64,000 bases of DNA from a bacterium (GCA_020444065.1 JAHLLQ010000002.1:62001-126000), one strand, 5' to 3'; positions 18,533-28,421 are shown, numbered from the stretch's first letter. Program-made: numbers and translations. The notes: generated by a model not told the origin, from the sequence alone.

Positions 18533-19678
18533 CTACTGGCGCCATACGTCTTTCAACTCGCCCAGGCCTGCTTTCAAGATCCTTCGGCGGTTCTGAATCT
18601 CGAGGACGTGGCAATCCTGACAGGGCTTCGGCTTGATCCCACTGTGCAGATCGGCCCGCAGCTTCCGCCATTCCGGCCCATTCCACAGCGTTCCGAAGTC
18701 ATCCTTCGTCAGATCGCCGATTTCGCCCTCCGTCCAGAAGCAGCAGAACTTGATCCGACCGCGCACATCCACGTGGATCTGGTGCCAGATGTTGTCGCAG
18801 TGATAATGCGGCCGCGCGCCGTTCTGCTTGGCAGGCTCTTCCTCAAGGTCCGACGTCTCGGCGCTCAGGGCCCCATAGCTGCCCCCGGCCGAGCCGCGAT
18901 CCTCGATCGATTCGCCCATTGGGAACCAGTCGATCCGGATTCCGTGGGGTTCCGCACGGCGCCGGGCCTTGCTGATTGCCTCGCGACAGGCCTTCAGGTC
19001 CCGCACGCGCGCATCATCCATCAGCTTATTGTAGGGGTACATGTTCTGGAAGGTCACGACGGCCGCGCCGGCTTCAGCGGCCAGGTCCACGATCTGCTCC
19101 ACCTCGCCGATCGTGTCCTTCATCAGGCACGTGATGAAGGTGACGACGGGGAAGGGCGATCCGACCTTCTCCTTCGCCGCGCGTAACTCGCGCAGATTCT
19201 CCCGCACTTCGTCCCAATTCGCCCGCTTGCGCCACTTCTCGAACGTCTCGCGCGTTCCTCCGTCGATGCTGACATTCATCAGCATTGGCCCCATCCCTGC
19301 AATCTTGTCAATCATCCCACGCTTCTTCCACAGCGTCGCGTTGCTGATCACCGATGGCGTCGCGCCGGCCCGCGTGATGATCTCCAGAATCTCAATGATG
19401 TCCGGGTGCAGGAACGGTTCGCCGTTGCCGGCCAGGCCCACGTAGGTTGTCCGCTTGAACCACGGTTCCAGATTTCGGATCGCCTCGATCGGGATATGCC
19501 CTGTGTTGATCGGAATATCCGGATTCTCGCGCGGACAATGGGGGCACTTCAAGTTGCAGAAGTCGTTCACCTCTAGGTGAATCCGCAGCGGATTCGCCCA
19601 CACACGATCCCGACCTGCCAACTTGTCCGTCAGCGACAGCGCCGTGTTCCACAACCGACTCAGCTTCTGCGTGTTCAT
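18533..19678 (-). CDS. Radical SAM protein with SPASM-like C-terminal domain
   Basis: 381-residue enzyme. The radical SAM motif is FCNLKCPHCPR (CxxxCxxC) near residue 45, followed by GNGEPFLHP and ISNATL, the family's SAM- and cluster-supporting motifs. The C terminus has a SPASM-like set of cysteines: YHCDNIWHQIHVD, GRIKFCCFW, then KPCQDCHV, probably binding auxiliary Fe-S. The ATG at 19678 is chosen because the long upstream extension (to 19792) is unlike the family. No peptide precursor or obvious substrate gene is adjacent, so the reaction is unknown. It resembles the second radical SAM gene at 28422 in layout. Confidence 0.88.
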   Translation of the reverse strand: MNTQKLSRLWNTALSLTDKLAGRDRVWANPLRIHLEVNDFCNLKCPHCPRENPDIPINTGHIPIEAIRNLEPWFKRTTYVGLAGNGEPFLHPDIIEILEIITRAGATPSVISNATLWKKRGMIDKIAGMGPMLMNVSIDGGTRETFEKWRKRANWDEVRENLRELRAAKEKVGSPFPVVTFITCLMKDTIGEVEQIVDLAAEAGAAVVTFQNMYPYNKLMDDARVRDLKACREAISKARRRAEPHGIRIDWFPMGESIEDRGSAGGSYGALSAETSDLEEEPAKQNGARPHYHCDNIWHQIHVDVRGRIKFCCFWTEGEIGDLTKDDFGTLWNGPEWRKLRADLHSGIKPKPCQDCHVLEIQNRRRILKAGLGELKDVWRQ

Positions 19679-19808
19679 TCCGTGCCTGAATTCCTTACTC
19701 GACTCTGCACCCAACCCAGGGGGCGACACCTTCGGTGGGCCGCCCCTCCTTAGCAAGGCCCTTTCCTTGCCCGCCGGGCTGAGAAAAGCCATTGCCCTCG
19801 CCGGGCAG

Positions 19809-19834
19809 GCGTTATGTCATTTCAAACATAACGC
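19809..19834 (+). promoter_or_regulatory. ModE-like molybdate operator upstream of modA
   Basis: A perfect 9-bp inverted repeat, GCGTTATGT and ACATAACGC, separated by eight bases, ends 30 bases before the modA start. The known ModE consensus is CGTTATATA-N6-TATATAACG, 24 bp in total. The site here has the same 24-bp frame from CGTTATGT to ACATAACG, with the CGTTAT/ATAACG ends conserved. ModE normally represses modABC when molybdate is plentiful. No modE gene is in the window. Confidence 0.7.
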
Positions 19835-19864
19835 TCTGCTGGATGCAACCCGGGGAATGATCCG

Positions 19865-20626
19865 ATGACGCTACGTAGAATCCCACTTCTGACCTTCGTT
19901 TGCCTCGCAGTCGCCACTCTCGCGATTTCTTGCGGCAAGCCCAAGCCTCCCCGTACCGAGCTCACCGTCGCCACCGCGGCGAACTTCGCGCCCACCATGG
20001 AGAAGCTGGCCGGGGCGTACGAGCCCGAAAACAACGTCCAAATCGTGATTTCTCAGGGGTCTTCGGGCGTTTTGCAGCGCCAGGCAAAGGAAGGCGCCCC
20101 CTTCGATCTCCTCATCAGCGCCGACATGCGCCGGGTCGAAGAGTTGGCTGCGGATCAGGTTATTCTGCCGGAATCGGTAGCGCCCTACGCCAAGGGCATC
20201 CTGGTTCTCGCCCAGACTCGGGGCCCAGAGGTCGACAAGCCGGCTGGCCTGGCGCACTCCGGCCATCGCATCGCGATCGCCAATCCGGAGCACGCCCCCT
20301 ACGGCACGGCAGCGAAGCAGGCGCTCACCAAGATGGGCATCTGGGAGGACGTCGAACCGCGGGTTGTTTACGGAGAAAGCGTCGGCCAGGTTTTGCAGTT
20401 CCTCGAAACCGGCAACGTCGATGTCGCGTTTCTGCCCCTCTCCCTGGTCAAGGACCGGATCGAGGAATTCACGCCGATCGACCCGGAGACCTACGACCCG
20501 ATCCTGCAGGGCTTGGGCGTGATCGCCGCCACGACGCATCCGGAAAAAGCACAGGAACTTCGCGACTGGCTGTTGGGCCCGGAGGCTCAGAACATCATCC
20601 TCGCCGCCGGCTACGAAGCCCCCTAA
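19865..20626 (+). CDS. modA: Molybdate ABC transporter substrate-binding lipoprotein
   Basis: 253-residue periplasmic binding protein. A lipoprotein signal ends in the lipobox LAISC (Cys about residue 23), so it is probably tethered to the membrane. The mature part begins ELTVATAANFAPTMEKLA and continues with VQIVISQGSSGVLQRQ, APFDLLISADMRRVEEL, GTAAKQALTKMGIW and NVDVAFLPLSLV, the ModA order. The Ser in SQGSSG and in the first loop are the usual oxyanion contacts. Its control by a ModE-like site supports molybdate (or tungstate) as ligand. No permease or ATPase gene follows; the next gene is on the other strand, so modBC must be elsewhere or it works with another system. Confidence 0.9.
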   Translation: MTLRRIPLLTFVCLAVATLAISCGKPKPPRTELTVATAANFAPTMEKLAGAYEPENNVQIVISQGSSGVLQRQAKEGAPFDLLISADMRRVEELAADQVILPESVAPYAKGILVLAQTRGPEVDKPAGLAHSGHRIAIANPEHAPYGTAAKQALTKMGIWEDVEPRVVYGESVGQVLQFLETGNVDVAFLPLSLVKDRIEEFTPIDPETYDPILQGLGVIAATTHPEKAQELRDWLLGPEAQNIILAAGYEAP

Positions 20627-20629
20627 CCG

Positions 20630-22870
20630 TCAGGGGTCCAGGATCGTCACTTTTTCGATCACATCTTCGGCCACGATTTCATCGAGGAAGTCCGGATCGA
20701 TCTTTGCCCCTTGGGCTTCCTGGGGCATATCGTCGGAATCCATGATCATTCGACCAAACACCGTGTACCCGCCGTCCAGATGCGGCTGCGGCGAGTGGCA
20801 GATGAAGAACTGCGATCCGCCGGTGTCCTTGCCGGCGTGCGCCATTCCAACCGATCCGCGATCAAATCGATCTGAGTTGATTTCGCACGGAATCATGTAG
20901 CCTGGTCCGCCCCAACCATCGCCGTGCGGATCGCCACCTTGAACGACGAAGTCCGGGACAACACGGTGGAACGGGATGCCGTTGTAAGTTCCCTTCTTGG
21001 CAAGGTGAACGAAGTTATTCACTGTCAGGGGCGCCTGCTTCGGAAGCAGTTCCAGCACAATCCGTCCGCGATCCTGGATGTCGACCACCGCCACCACGCG
21101 CGTGTTCTCCAACTCTGCCGCGTCGCCGTAGAACTTCCAGGGCTCCTGCGCCGCTTCGGCTGCCAGGTCCGGCCCTGTTCCCCGCAGGAACTTGCCGTAA
21201 TTCTCCGGCGTGCCCTGATCCAGAATCTTCAGCGCGTACCGACGGACGATCGGGCTCGGATCGCCCAACGCATCCTCAAACGCTTCGTGTACTTCCTCCA
21301 GCCCCAGCCCGGCCCTCAGAGCCTCCAGGAGCGCTAGACGCGCTTCCGGATCCTTCGACGTATCCGCTCGGTAAGCCGTGATCAGGTTCTTTGCCAATCC
21401 CGCAGGATAGTTCTCCAGTTCTTCCTCATCCGGCGCCAATTCCGCCGCTGCCACTGCACGAACCAGGGGATTCTTCGACGCCTGCAGCACGCCCAGCAGG
21501 AAATCCATGCGCTCGTCGTACTTTCCGAAGCCGTACATCGACTTGGAAATGGCACCGACCAGATGCGGCTTGATTGCCTCGACCCGCTTCTTGACCACTG
21601 CCGGGGCATCCTTCGCATCGTACAGGCGGAAGAGCTCGAAATTGGTTCGCTGCGACCCCACCTCGGCCAGAGCTGCCACGTGCGCCCGAAGAGCGGGGAT
21701 CGTATTGAGGCGATAGCCGTCGGGAAACTCCATCGCGCGTTCCGGCGTCTCGAGCGCTCTCATCACCAGGGAGTAGCTCTCCATGGCCTGGAAACCCACC
21801 TGGTTCGGCAGCGCCCGCAGACGATTCATGCGATCCAGTGTTTCCTCAGAGAGCGCCTTCGCCAGTTCCTCATCATCAACGGCCAATCCTTGCAGCAGAA
21901 CGATCAGCCGATTCGCGGCGGATCCCTGCTTCACCACCCACTTTTCATCGGCCAACGCCTCATCGGCCAGCACCGCGAATGCATCCTGCAGTTGCTTTGC
22001 TCCGCCCAGTGCCGCCACGGCCCGTGTCGCTTCGATTCCCAGGTGTTGATTCGGCCGATCGATCAACTGCGCCAGTCCAGCGACATCCTCTGCGGATCCA
22101 AGCTGCCCCAATGCCTTGGCTGCTTCCGCCTGCATCTGGTCGTCCACCTGCGGCATTGCCTCCCAGGGCGCGCCGCCCAGCTTTGCTCGAACTGCTTCTG
22201 CAGCCCGCTTGCGCGTCGCTTCGTCCATGCTCTTCGCCATGCGGCCCAGCATGGTCACGGCGACGGCCTGCACCGCGGGCGACGGGTGATTTGCGGCTTC
22301 AATCAGCACATCGACCTGATCGGCAGCCTTGAGCCGCATCAGTGCCGTCGCCAGCAAGCGAGCCCGCGCATCCACTTCGGGCGATTCTTCATTCGGGAGC
22401 GCGCCCAGCATCGGTCCGATCAGCTTGCCTGCACCGTCGGCGCCAATCTTGCCGAGCGCCTCGGCTGCGAGCGCCGCGACAGACTCGTCGGAATCCGCCA
22501 ATGCTCTCTCCAGCGCCTCGACGACCGCCTCGTTCGCTTCTCCGCCATAGGTTTGCACATTGCGCTGATCGAACATCAGGCCGAGTGAAAACGCTGCAGC
22601 CCCCCGCAGCTCCGCCGACGAATCCTGCAAGTAAGGCAGAATCGCCTCCGCATCGTTCGGATCGCCAATGCGCCCCAGGGCCAGCAGCACACGTTCGCGT
22701 TGCACCGGGCTCTCCGATTCCAGCAGTGAACTCAGGGTGCTGGAGTCCCGCAGCGCCTCCGCTTCCAGGATATTCGCTTCTACATTTTCCGTGGAAGCCT
22801 CCTGCGCTGGAGATAAACTCGCTAGAATCAGTATAATAGGAAGTGCAAGGGTGGACAGTTTGCGGATCAT
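20630..22870 (-). CDS. Secreted HEAT-repeat protein fused to a cyclophilin-type peptidyl-prolyl isomerase
   Basis: 746 residues. Signal peptide at about 1-22 ([11 protein letters not shown]). Residues about 30-560 are helical HEAT-like repeats of roughly 30-35 residues ([72 protein letters not shown]). From about residue 595 comes a cyclophilin domain with [17 protein letters not shown], catalytic Arg in [14 protein letters not shown], and [23 protein letters not shown]. The Trp that binds cyclosporin in eukaryotic enzymes is His here (PHLDG), as in many bacterial ones. It probably assists folding of exported proteins, with the repeats as a docking surface (inference). Convergent with modA; only three bases separate their stops. 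Confidence 0.9.
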   Translation of the reverse strand: MIRKLSTLALPIILILASLSPAQEASTENVEANILEAEALRDSSTLSSLLESESPVQRERVLLALGRIGDPNDAEAILPYLQDSSAELRGAAAFSLGLMFDQRNVQTYGGEANEAVVEALERALADSDESVAALAAEALGKIGADGAGKLIGPMLGALPNEESPEVDARARLLATALMRLKAADQVDVLIEAANHPSPAVQAVAVTMLGRMAKSMDEATRKRAAEAVRAKLGGAPWEAMPQVDDQMQAEAAKALGQLGSAEDVAGLAQLIDRPNQHLGIEATRAVAALGGAKQLQDAFAVLADEALADEKWVVKQGSAANRLIVLLQGLAVDDEELAKALSEETLDRMNRLRALPNQVGFQAMESYSLVMRALETPERAMEFPDGYRLNTIPALRAHVAALAEVGSQRTNFELFRLYDAKDAPAVVKKRVEAIKPHLVGAISKSMYGFGKYDERMDFLLGVLQASKNPLVRAVAAAELAPDEEELENYPAGLAKNLITAYRADTSKDPEARLALLEALRAGLGLEEVHEAFEDALGDPSPIVRRYALKILDQGTPENYGKFLRGTGPDLAAEAAQEPWKFYGDAAELENTRVVAVVDIQDRGRIVLELLPKQAPLTVNNFVHLAKKGTYNGIPFHRVVPDFVVQGGDPHGDGWGGPGYMIPCEINSDRFDRGSVGMAHAGKDTGGSQFFICHSPQPHLDGGYTVFGRMIMDSDDMPQEAQGAKIDPDFLDEIVAEDVIEKVTILDP

Positions 22871-22985
22871 TCTGTTCGCTCTTTGAGTATTGGGATTGCA
22901 GGCCTCACGCCGGTACGAAACAGACCCCCAATGCCTCTGGGCGGTTTGGGACGGCCTGCATCCGGCAGCCTGAGACGATGCGGAA

Positions 22986-23016
22986 GGGGCGCTCCCGGAT
23001 CAACCGAAAGCGCCCC
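22986..23016 (-). terminator. Hairpin downstream of the dockerin-like protein gene
   Basis: GGGGCGCT at 22986-22993 pairs perfectly with AGCGCCCC at 23009-23016, and a three-pair inner stem (CGG/CCG) shortens the loop to ATCAA. It lies about 30 bases beyond the stop of the gene on the minus strand. The following run is only moderately T-rich on that strand (TTCCGCATCG), so strength is uncertain. Confidence 0.5.
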
Positions 23017-23044
23017 CTGATGCCTCTTCAAGCCTTGAAAGACC

Positions 23045-25279
23045 TCACGGCGATGGCAGCGTTGGGTAGGCAACCATCCCGATCGACCACCCCAGCAGAA
23101 CTTCCGCATCGACCCGATCGACAACGCCATCCGAGTTCACGTCCCATTCGAATGTGTAGGTTAGCAGTCCGCCCGCAGCCAGGACTGCCCGGGCCATCTC
23201 AATCCCATCCGTCATGTTGGTTACCCCGTCGCCATTGTAGTCGCCGTACGACGGTTTCTTATTCGGATTGTGCGGATTCGATCCCAGCAGATCCTCAATC
23301 TGGTCCGTGAACCCATCGCCATCCGTATCCGTGTAATCGATGGGGGTTGGAGACGGTGTGACCGACGGCGTTGGGCTGGGAGTATCGGACGGTGTCGGCG
23401 ATGGCGTATCCGATGGCGTTGGGCTGGGCGTATCACTTGGAGTCGGCGATGGCGTATCGCTTGGCGTCGCAGTCGGCGTGTCTGAAGGCGTTGGTGTTGG
23501 GGTATCCGACGGCGTTGGACTTGGTGTGTCGGAAGGAGTTGGGCTGGGTGTGTCGCTCGGAGTGGGAGACGGCGTATCGCTTGGCGTCGCAGTCGGTGTG
23601 TCCGATGGCGTTGGTGTTGGCGTATCCGAGGGTGTTGGACTTGGAGTATCCGACGGAGTCGGGCTGGGAGTGTCGCTGGGAGTTGGCGACGGCGTATCGC
23701 TTGGCGTCGCAGTCGATGTGTCCGATGGCGTTGGTGTTGGGGTATCCGATGGTGTTGGACTTGGAGTATCCGACGGAGTCGGGCTGGGAGTGTCGCTCGG
23801 AGTCGCAGTCGGAGTGTCTGAAGGCGTGGGTGTGGGAGTGTCCGACGGTGTTGGACTCGGAGTATCTGACGGCGTGGGACTTGGTGTATCGCTTGGCGTC
23901 GGCGAAGGCGTATCGCTCGGCGTCGCGGTTGGAGTTTCCGTGGGAGTCGGGCTCGGCGTTGGCGTCGGCGTCGCGGCGCCGGGCAACTCCAGCGTCAGGA
24001 TGTTCGCAAATCCGAACCCGCTATAGGAAGGAAACGCAATGATCCGGCCGCCGTCCGCTGACTGACGAATCGACATTTTGGTGAATTGCCCGCCCGGAAA
24101 GTAGGTCTTCCGCGTGATCCACGACGTATTTGTCCCTGTGACAGAAGTATCGAAGGAATAAAGTCGGCTCTCCGCAGTAGCGCTGCTTGCCGAAGTCTTC
24201 ATCATGAACGCGCCGTAGCTGCCGTCGCCGGTCAAAACCAGCGGGTCGACGTTCTCCTCGCCCAGGTGCAGATCGGCCGACTCGGGCATGAAGCTGCCCC
24301 GATACGTCAAAGTCCCATTGCTATTGATCGTCAGGTAATTAACGCCGACGGGCAATCCACCCGCAGGCGATTGGCCTACGAAGGCCAGCGTGTTACCCCG
24401 TGCCAGCATGAAGTCGCCATCCCGGATCGTACCCGCCGTCGTGATATCGCCGGTAATCGAAGTCAACGTCCCCGTCTGGCTTGCATCGAATCCCATCAGC
24501 AGCGAGCCATTCGGGATCGCGAGATAAAGGTAAGCCGAATCGTCGGAGAAACACGTCGCCCCCCCCGTCAGAATCGACAGCGATCGCGTGTAAGTCGCCA
24601 CTTCGGTCAGTGCGTACGTCGTGGGATCGACCGAGTAGAGATAGAGTTGGGCTTCGCTGCTTCGGCCCGGCTGAAACAGCGCCACCTTCGACCCGTCCAG
24701 CGAGATATCGATGTCGTAGATCAACCCATTGCGATTCTGGAAGTTGGCGAATTCGCCGTCGGGCGAGACCCCGAAGACATATCCGTACGTTTTGCTGCCG
24801 GTCGTATAGCCGCGAAGGATCACGAATCGCCCGAGCGGATCCACCTCCATTTCTTCCCAGTAGTCCGGGGGCGTCGAAACCGTCACCGTCCCCGCATTGC
24901 TGATCGCTCCAGTTCCTGGAATGATATCGAAGAAATCGACATTCCCTGATGGCAGCGATGTTGCCACGCCCAGGATCCCGTTTCGCGAAATCGCGCTCTG
25001 CGTCGAATTCGGAGACGATGCGGCGGTTCCCAGCGTCGTTGAGAACGTCCCAGTCCCGTTGGCATCGGCTGTCACACCCTTGCCGCCGGTCGATGGGTCA
25101 GTCCCCGCGCTGAACAGCAGATTCCCGCTCCCGTCCAGCGAATGAAAGAACATCTCCGACTGGCTGAACGTGCCAGTGCTGGTCAGATCCCCGGGCGCGG
25201 CCACCAGCGTGGCGGCCCCCGAAAGAAGCGCAAATGATAGTATCGGCGCCGCGATCCGGCGCAGGGCAGAGTTTCGCAT
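23045..25279 (-). CDS. Secreted beta-propeller-like protein with Ser/Asp/Thr/Pro octapeptide repeat and C-terminal dockerin-like module
   Basis: 744 residues. Signal peptide (about 1-28, ending VAA). Residues about 30-430 are beta-rich with blade-like units ([45 protein letters not shown]), resembling a lactonase/WD-type propeller. A Thr/Pro linker leads into 24 copies of an eight-residue unit, SDTPSPTP and variants. The end has a thrombospondin-3-like [19 protein letters not shown], then two calcium-binding loops spaced as in type I dockerins: [22 protein letters not shown] and [19 protein letters not shown]. The ATG at 25279 fits the signal peptide; a TTG 18 bases upstream is possible and neither has a clear Shine-Dalgarno. 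Probably a surface or secreted adhesin-like protein. No cohesin gene is seen here. Confidence 0.82.
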   Translation of the reverse strand: MRNSALRRIAAPILSFALLSGAATLVAAPGDLTSTGTFSQSEMFFHSLDGSGNLLFSAGTDPSTGGKGVTADANGTGTFSTTLGTAASSPNSTQSAISRNGILGVATSLPSGNVDFFDIIPGTGAISNAGTVTVSTPPDYWEEMEVDPLGRFVILRGYTTGSKTYGYVFGVSPDGEFANFQNRNGLIYDIDISLDGSKVALFQPGRSSEAQLYLYSVDPTTYALTEVATYTRSLSILTGGATCFSDDSAYLYLAIPNGSLLMGFDASQTGTLTSITGDITTAGTIRDGDFMLARGNTLAFVGQSPAGGLPVGVNYLTINSNGTLTYRGSFMPESADLHLGEENVDPLVLTGDGSYGAFMMKTSASSATAESRLYSFDTSVTGTNTSWITRKTYFPGGQFTKMSIRQSADGGRIIAFPSYSGFGFANILTLELPGAATPTPTPSPTPTETPTATPSDTPSPTPSDTPSPTPSDTPSPTPSDTPTPTPSDTPTATPSDTPSPTPSDTPSPTPSDTPTPTPSDTSTATPSDTPSPTPSDTPSPTPSDTPSPTPSDTPTPTPSDTPTATPSDTPSPTPSDTPSPTPSDTPSPTPSDTPTPTPSDTPTATPSDTPSPTPSDTPSPTPSDTPSPTPSDTPSPTPSVTPSPTPIDYTDTDGDGFTDQIEDLLGSNPHNPNKKPSYGDYNGDGVTNMTDGIEMARAVLAAGGLLTYTFEWDVNSDGVVDRVDAEVLLGWSIGMVAYPTLPSP
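23342..23917 (-). repeat. 24 tandem copies of a 24-bp coding repeat with a 120-bp higher-order period
   Basis: The repeat encodes SDTPSPTP units. Read from the protein N terminus, variants occur in order: three or so SDTPSPTP, one SDTPTPTP, one SDTPTATP. This block of five units recurs, giving block sizes 5, 4, 5, 5 and a final run of 5 ending SVTPSPTP. One unit reads SDTSTATP. A further 20 residues of irregular Thr/Pro sequence precede it. Silent differences between units show it is not a fresh expansion throughout. Confidence 0.93.
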
Positions 25280-25526
25280 GTGGACAACGATCCCCAAATC
25301 GGAATGAAAGCAGGAAGAAAGCCTATAAGCTCTAAGGGGTTAATGCTAGCCCGATTCCAGGGTTTTACTCCGACTTGCCCCGCGTCCACACAATCGCTAG
25401 ACTTCACTTCGTGTTGAGATGGAATGGCTCTCGCAAACCCCGGCATTTCGGGGCCGATTGCGTGCGAGAGTGTGTCATCCCGCCCAAGTATGCCCTCGGG
25501 CGCGAGCCTGGAAGGAGCAGTCCGGC

Positions 25527-25973
25527 ATGAGCGAAAGCAAGAAACGCCGACACCCGTCCCGTCCCTCCGGCGGGCCGTTCGACCCCCTCGCGACGCCTGT
25601 TCGGCCATGGTTCTCCCTAGCCGGCCAGCCCTGGGTCCCCCAGACCGACGTCGCTGAATCCGAGGAGTTTATCCTCATCCGGATGGAGGTCGCCGGCATC
25701 TCGATGGACGAGTTGTCCGTCACTCAGGAGGAGCAGACGATCGTCGTCCAGGGCTATCGCTCTCCACCGCCCCGAGAGGAACACTGCAGTTACCAATTGA
25801 TGGAGATTCAGTACGGCCCCTTCGAACGCGTCTTCGAGTTCCCCGCGTCCCTGGAACTGGAGGAAATCACCGCCACGTACGATGCCGGCTTTTTGAATAT
25901 CCGCATCCGAAAGACTGCCAAGGCACCGCGCAAACCCATCTCTCTTCGTATCAAGGTTCAGGAGGAATCGTGA
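25527..25973 (+). CDS. Small heat-shock protein (Hsp20/alpha-crystallin family)
   Basis: 148-residue ATP-independent holdase chaperone. The alpha-crystallin domain runs from about residue 38 (PQTDVAESEEFILIRMEVAGISMDELSV) to the C terminus, with the late hallmark ATYDAGFLNIRIRK matching the family's A.y.nGvL.i..pK pattern. The N-terminal arm is short and rich in Arg and Pro. The start at 25527 follows GGAG by about nine bases; upstream in-frame residues are non-family. Its stop overlaps the GTG start of lon, so chaperone and protease are translationally coupled, consistent with a joint role in handling damaged proteins. I looked for a CIRCE element upstream and found none. Confidence 0.92.
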   Translation: MSESKKRRHPSRPSGGPFDPLATPVRPWFSLAGQPWVPQTDVAESEEFILIRMEVAGISMDELSVTQEEQTIVVQGYRSPPPREEHCSYQLMEIQYGPFERVFEFPASLELEEITATYDAGFLNIRIRKTAKAPRKPISLRIKVQEES

Positions 25974-28417
25974 GCAAGTCCGACGACATTCTGCCGATCA
26001 AGCCGTTGGAAACGCACCAGGAGGGCATCCCCTTCCCGGAGCAGGTCCCCATTCTGCCGACGAACAACCCGATCGTCTTCCCGCATATGATCGCGCCCGT
26101 GATCCTGGAAGACGAAGCCATGAAGGGTCCCATCGACGACGTGCTGCAAGGCGATCGCCTGATTGGCCTGTTTCCGACGCTTCCGAGTGAAACAGACGAA
26201 GACGAGCAGGAAGCCACGCTCTTTCGTGTCGGGACGCTCTGCGCCGTCCTGCGAATGCTGAAGATTCCCGACGGAACGATGCGTTTGCTCGTGCATGGTG
26301 CGGCCCGCATCAAGATCGAAGAAATCGTTCAGCAGGAGCCCTATCCGATCGCGCGCATCAAGCGACTCGACGAGCGTGAAGTCGAGGACATGGAAGTCGA
26401 GGCGCTCAAGAAGCAGACTCTCGATACATTGCGCCGCGCCGTCGATCTGGCGAATCTGCCGGAGGATTTGTTTGTTGCCGCACTGAACGTCGAGGACGCC
26501 GGAAAGCTGGCCGACCTCGTTGCGACAAACACGAATCTGAACCAGGAACAGCAGCGCGAGATTCTCGCCGAGATGAACACAAAGCGTCGTCTCCGCAAGG
26601 TCTTCGAGATGCTGACGCGCGAAGTCCAGGTGATGGAGATCGGCTCCAACATCTCGGAGAAGGTCCGCGAAAGCGTCGACAAGAACCAGCGCGAATTCTT
26701 CCTGCGTGAGCAGATCAAAGCGCTGCAGACCGAACTCGGCGAGCAGGATCCTCATCAGCAGGAAATGAATGAACTGCGCCTTCGCCTCGAACAGAAGGCG
26801 ATGCCCGATCATGCACGCGAGACCGCCGAGAAGGAACTCGGACGCCTCGCCGTGTTGGCTCCGCAGGCAGCCGAGTACAGCGTCATTCGCACGTACCTCG
26901 ATTGGATTCTTGACCTGCCGTGGGAAGAGAAGACTGACGACCACATCGATCTGCAGAAAGCCGCGAAGATCCTGGACGAGGACCACTACGGCCTTGAGAA
27001 AGTCAAAGAGCGTATCCTCGAATTCCTCGCCGTGATTCGTCTGAAGGGCGGCGACCTTAAGGGCCCGATCCTGTGCCTGGTCGGTCCTCCGGGAGTTGGC
27101 AAGACCAGCCTTGGGCGCTCCATCGCGCGCGCCACCGGCCGGCATTTCAATCGCTTCTCGCTCGGCGGCATGCGGGACGAGGCCGAAATCCGTGGTCATC
27201 GCCGGACTTACATCGGAGCAATGCCTGGCCGCATCATCAAGGCCCTCAAGGAAGCTGGAACGATCAATCCCCTGATCATGCTCGACGAAGTTGACAAACT
27301 CGGCGCTGATTTCCGCGGAGATCCGGCCTCCGCCCTGCTCGAGGTTCTCGACCCCGAACAGAACGACACCTTTGCCGATCACTATATGGATATGCCCGTG
27401 GATCTCAGCAAGGTCATGTTTATTACGACAGCGAACTCGCTCGACACAATCCCCGGTCCGCTGCGCGATCGCATGGAGATCATCCGTCTCGCCGGCTATA
27501 CGCTCGAAGAGAAAGTCGAAATCGCGAAGCGCTTTCTCGTGCCTCGCGAAATCGGGAACAACGGCCTGAAGAAGTCGGAGATATCATTCCATCTGGCCGC
27601 ACTGCGGCACATGGTCGACAACTACACGAACGAAGCAGGCGTGCGTTCGCTGCAGAAACAAATCGCTTCGATCTGTCGCAAGGTTGCGCGCCTGAACGCC
27701 GAGCAGGACAGCGCCGACGAAGCAGCCGGCAAGAAGCTTCGCAAGCACAAGCGCATCCCCGTGGATGCGGACAAAGTCGAAGAGTTCCTCGGCCCGCCGC
27801 GGGGCTACAAAGAAGTCGCCGAACGCATGGGACGTCCGGGCGTTGCCGTCGGGCTCGCATGGACGCCGGTTGGTGGAGAGATTCTCTTCATCGAATGCAC
27901 GCGCTTCCCTGGAAAAGGCAACCTGCGCCTGACGGGGCAACTCGGCGACGTGATGAAAGAGTCCGCCACCGCCGCGATGACTTACCTGCGCTCGAATCTT
28001 GACCTGATCGGAGTCGAAGATAAAGAGTTCTCCGAATATGACTTCCACTTGCACGTGCCCGCCGGTGCCACGCCCAAGGACGGTCCCTCTGCCGGCGTCG
28101 GCATGGTGTCCGTGCTGGCGTCACTTGTCACGGGCCGTCGCGTGAATGATTATCTTGCCATGACAGGCGAGATCACCCTGCGCGGCAGCGTCTTGCCCAT
28201 CGGTGGTGTGAAGGAAAAGTGCCTTGCGGCCTATCGCGCCGGCATCAAGGACGTTTGCCTGCCGGGCAAGAACAAGAACGACCTGGAAGACGTTCCCGAG
28301 CAGGTACGCAAAGCCGTGGACTTCCACTTCGTCGATCGAATCGAGGAATTGCTCCCCCTGGCACTCGAGGGGGGCTCCAAGAAGCCGAGCAGGAAGAAGG
28401 GGAAGCGTAAGAAGTAG
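25970..28417 (+). CDS. lon: ATP-dependent Lon protease
   Basis: 815-residue AAA+ serine protease degrading misfolded and regulatory proteins in the cytoplasm. Order of domains: LonN substrate-binding domain (about 20-215, starting FPEQVPILPTNNPIVFP), coiled linker, AAA+ module with Walker A GPPGVGKTSLG near 372 and Walker B LIMLDEVDKL, then the protease domain with catalytic Ser in DGPSAG (about 707) and Lys in GGVKEK (about 748). The start is GTG at 25970 with GGAGG five bases upstream, and it overlaps the hsp20 stop (GTGA). The C terminus is a Lys-rich tail (KKPSRKKGKRKK). Convergent with the radical SAM gene at 28422. Confidence 0.97.
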   Translation: MSKSDDILPIKPLETHQEGIPFPEQVPILPTNNPIVFPHMIAPVILEDEAMKGPIDDVLQGDRLIGLFPTLPSETDEDEQEATLFRVGTLCAVLRMLKIPDGTMRLLVHGAARIKIEEIVQQEPYPIARIKRLDEREVEDMEVEALKKQTLDTLRRAVDLANLPEDLFVAALNVEDAGKLADLVATNTNLNQEQQREILAEMNTKRRLRKVFEMLTREVQVMEIGSNISEKVRESVDKNQREFFLREQIKALQTELGEQDPHQQEMNELRLRLEQKAMPDHARETAEKELGRLAVLAPQAAEYSVIRTYLDWILDLPWEEKTDDHIDLQKAAKILDEDHYGLEKVKERILEFLAVIRLKGGDLKGPILCLVGPPGVGKTSLGRSIARATGRHFNRFSLGGMRDEAEIRGHRRTYIGAMPGRIIKALKEAGTINPLIMLDEVDKLGADFRGDPASALLEVLDPEQNDTFADHYMDMPVDLSKVMFITTANSLDTIPGPLRDRMEIIRLAGYTLEEKVEIAKRFLVPREIGNNGLKKSEISFHLAALRHMVDNYTNEAGVRSLQKQIASICRKVARLNAEQDSADEAAGKKLRKHKRIPVDADKVEEFLGPPRGYKEVAERMGRPGVAVGLAWTPVGGEILFIECTRFPGKGNLRLTGQLGDVMKESATAAMTYLRSNLDLIGVEDKEFSEYDFHLHVPAGATPKDGPSAGVGMVSVLASLVTGRRVNDYLAMTGEITLRGSVLPIGGVKEKCLAAYRAGIKDVCLPGKNKNDLEDVPEQVRKAVDFHFVDRIEELLPLALEGGSKKPSRKKGKRKK

Positions 28418-28421
28418 CGCG

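Noticed and set aside
23342-23917. CRISPR-like direct repeats
   Set aside because: Units are contiguous with no spacers, and they encode an in-frame octapeptide.
23340-24026. Long plus-strand frame with Gly/Val repeats opposite the Thr/Pro repeat protein
   Set aside because: It is the complement of the 24-bp coding repeat. The minus-strand protein has a signal peptide, a propeller-like part and dockerin-like loops, so the plus frame is a shadow.
25280-25526. Heat-shock operator (CIRCE) in front of hsp20-lon
   Set aside because: No TTAGCACTC-N9-GAGTGCTAA match or clear partial match is present.
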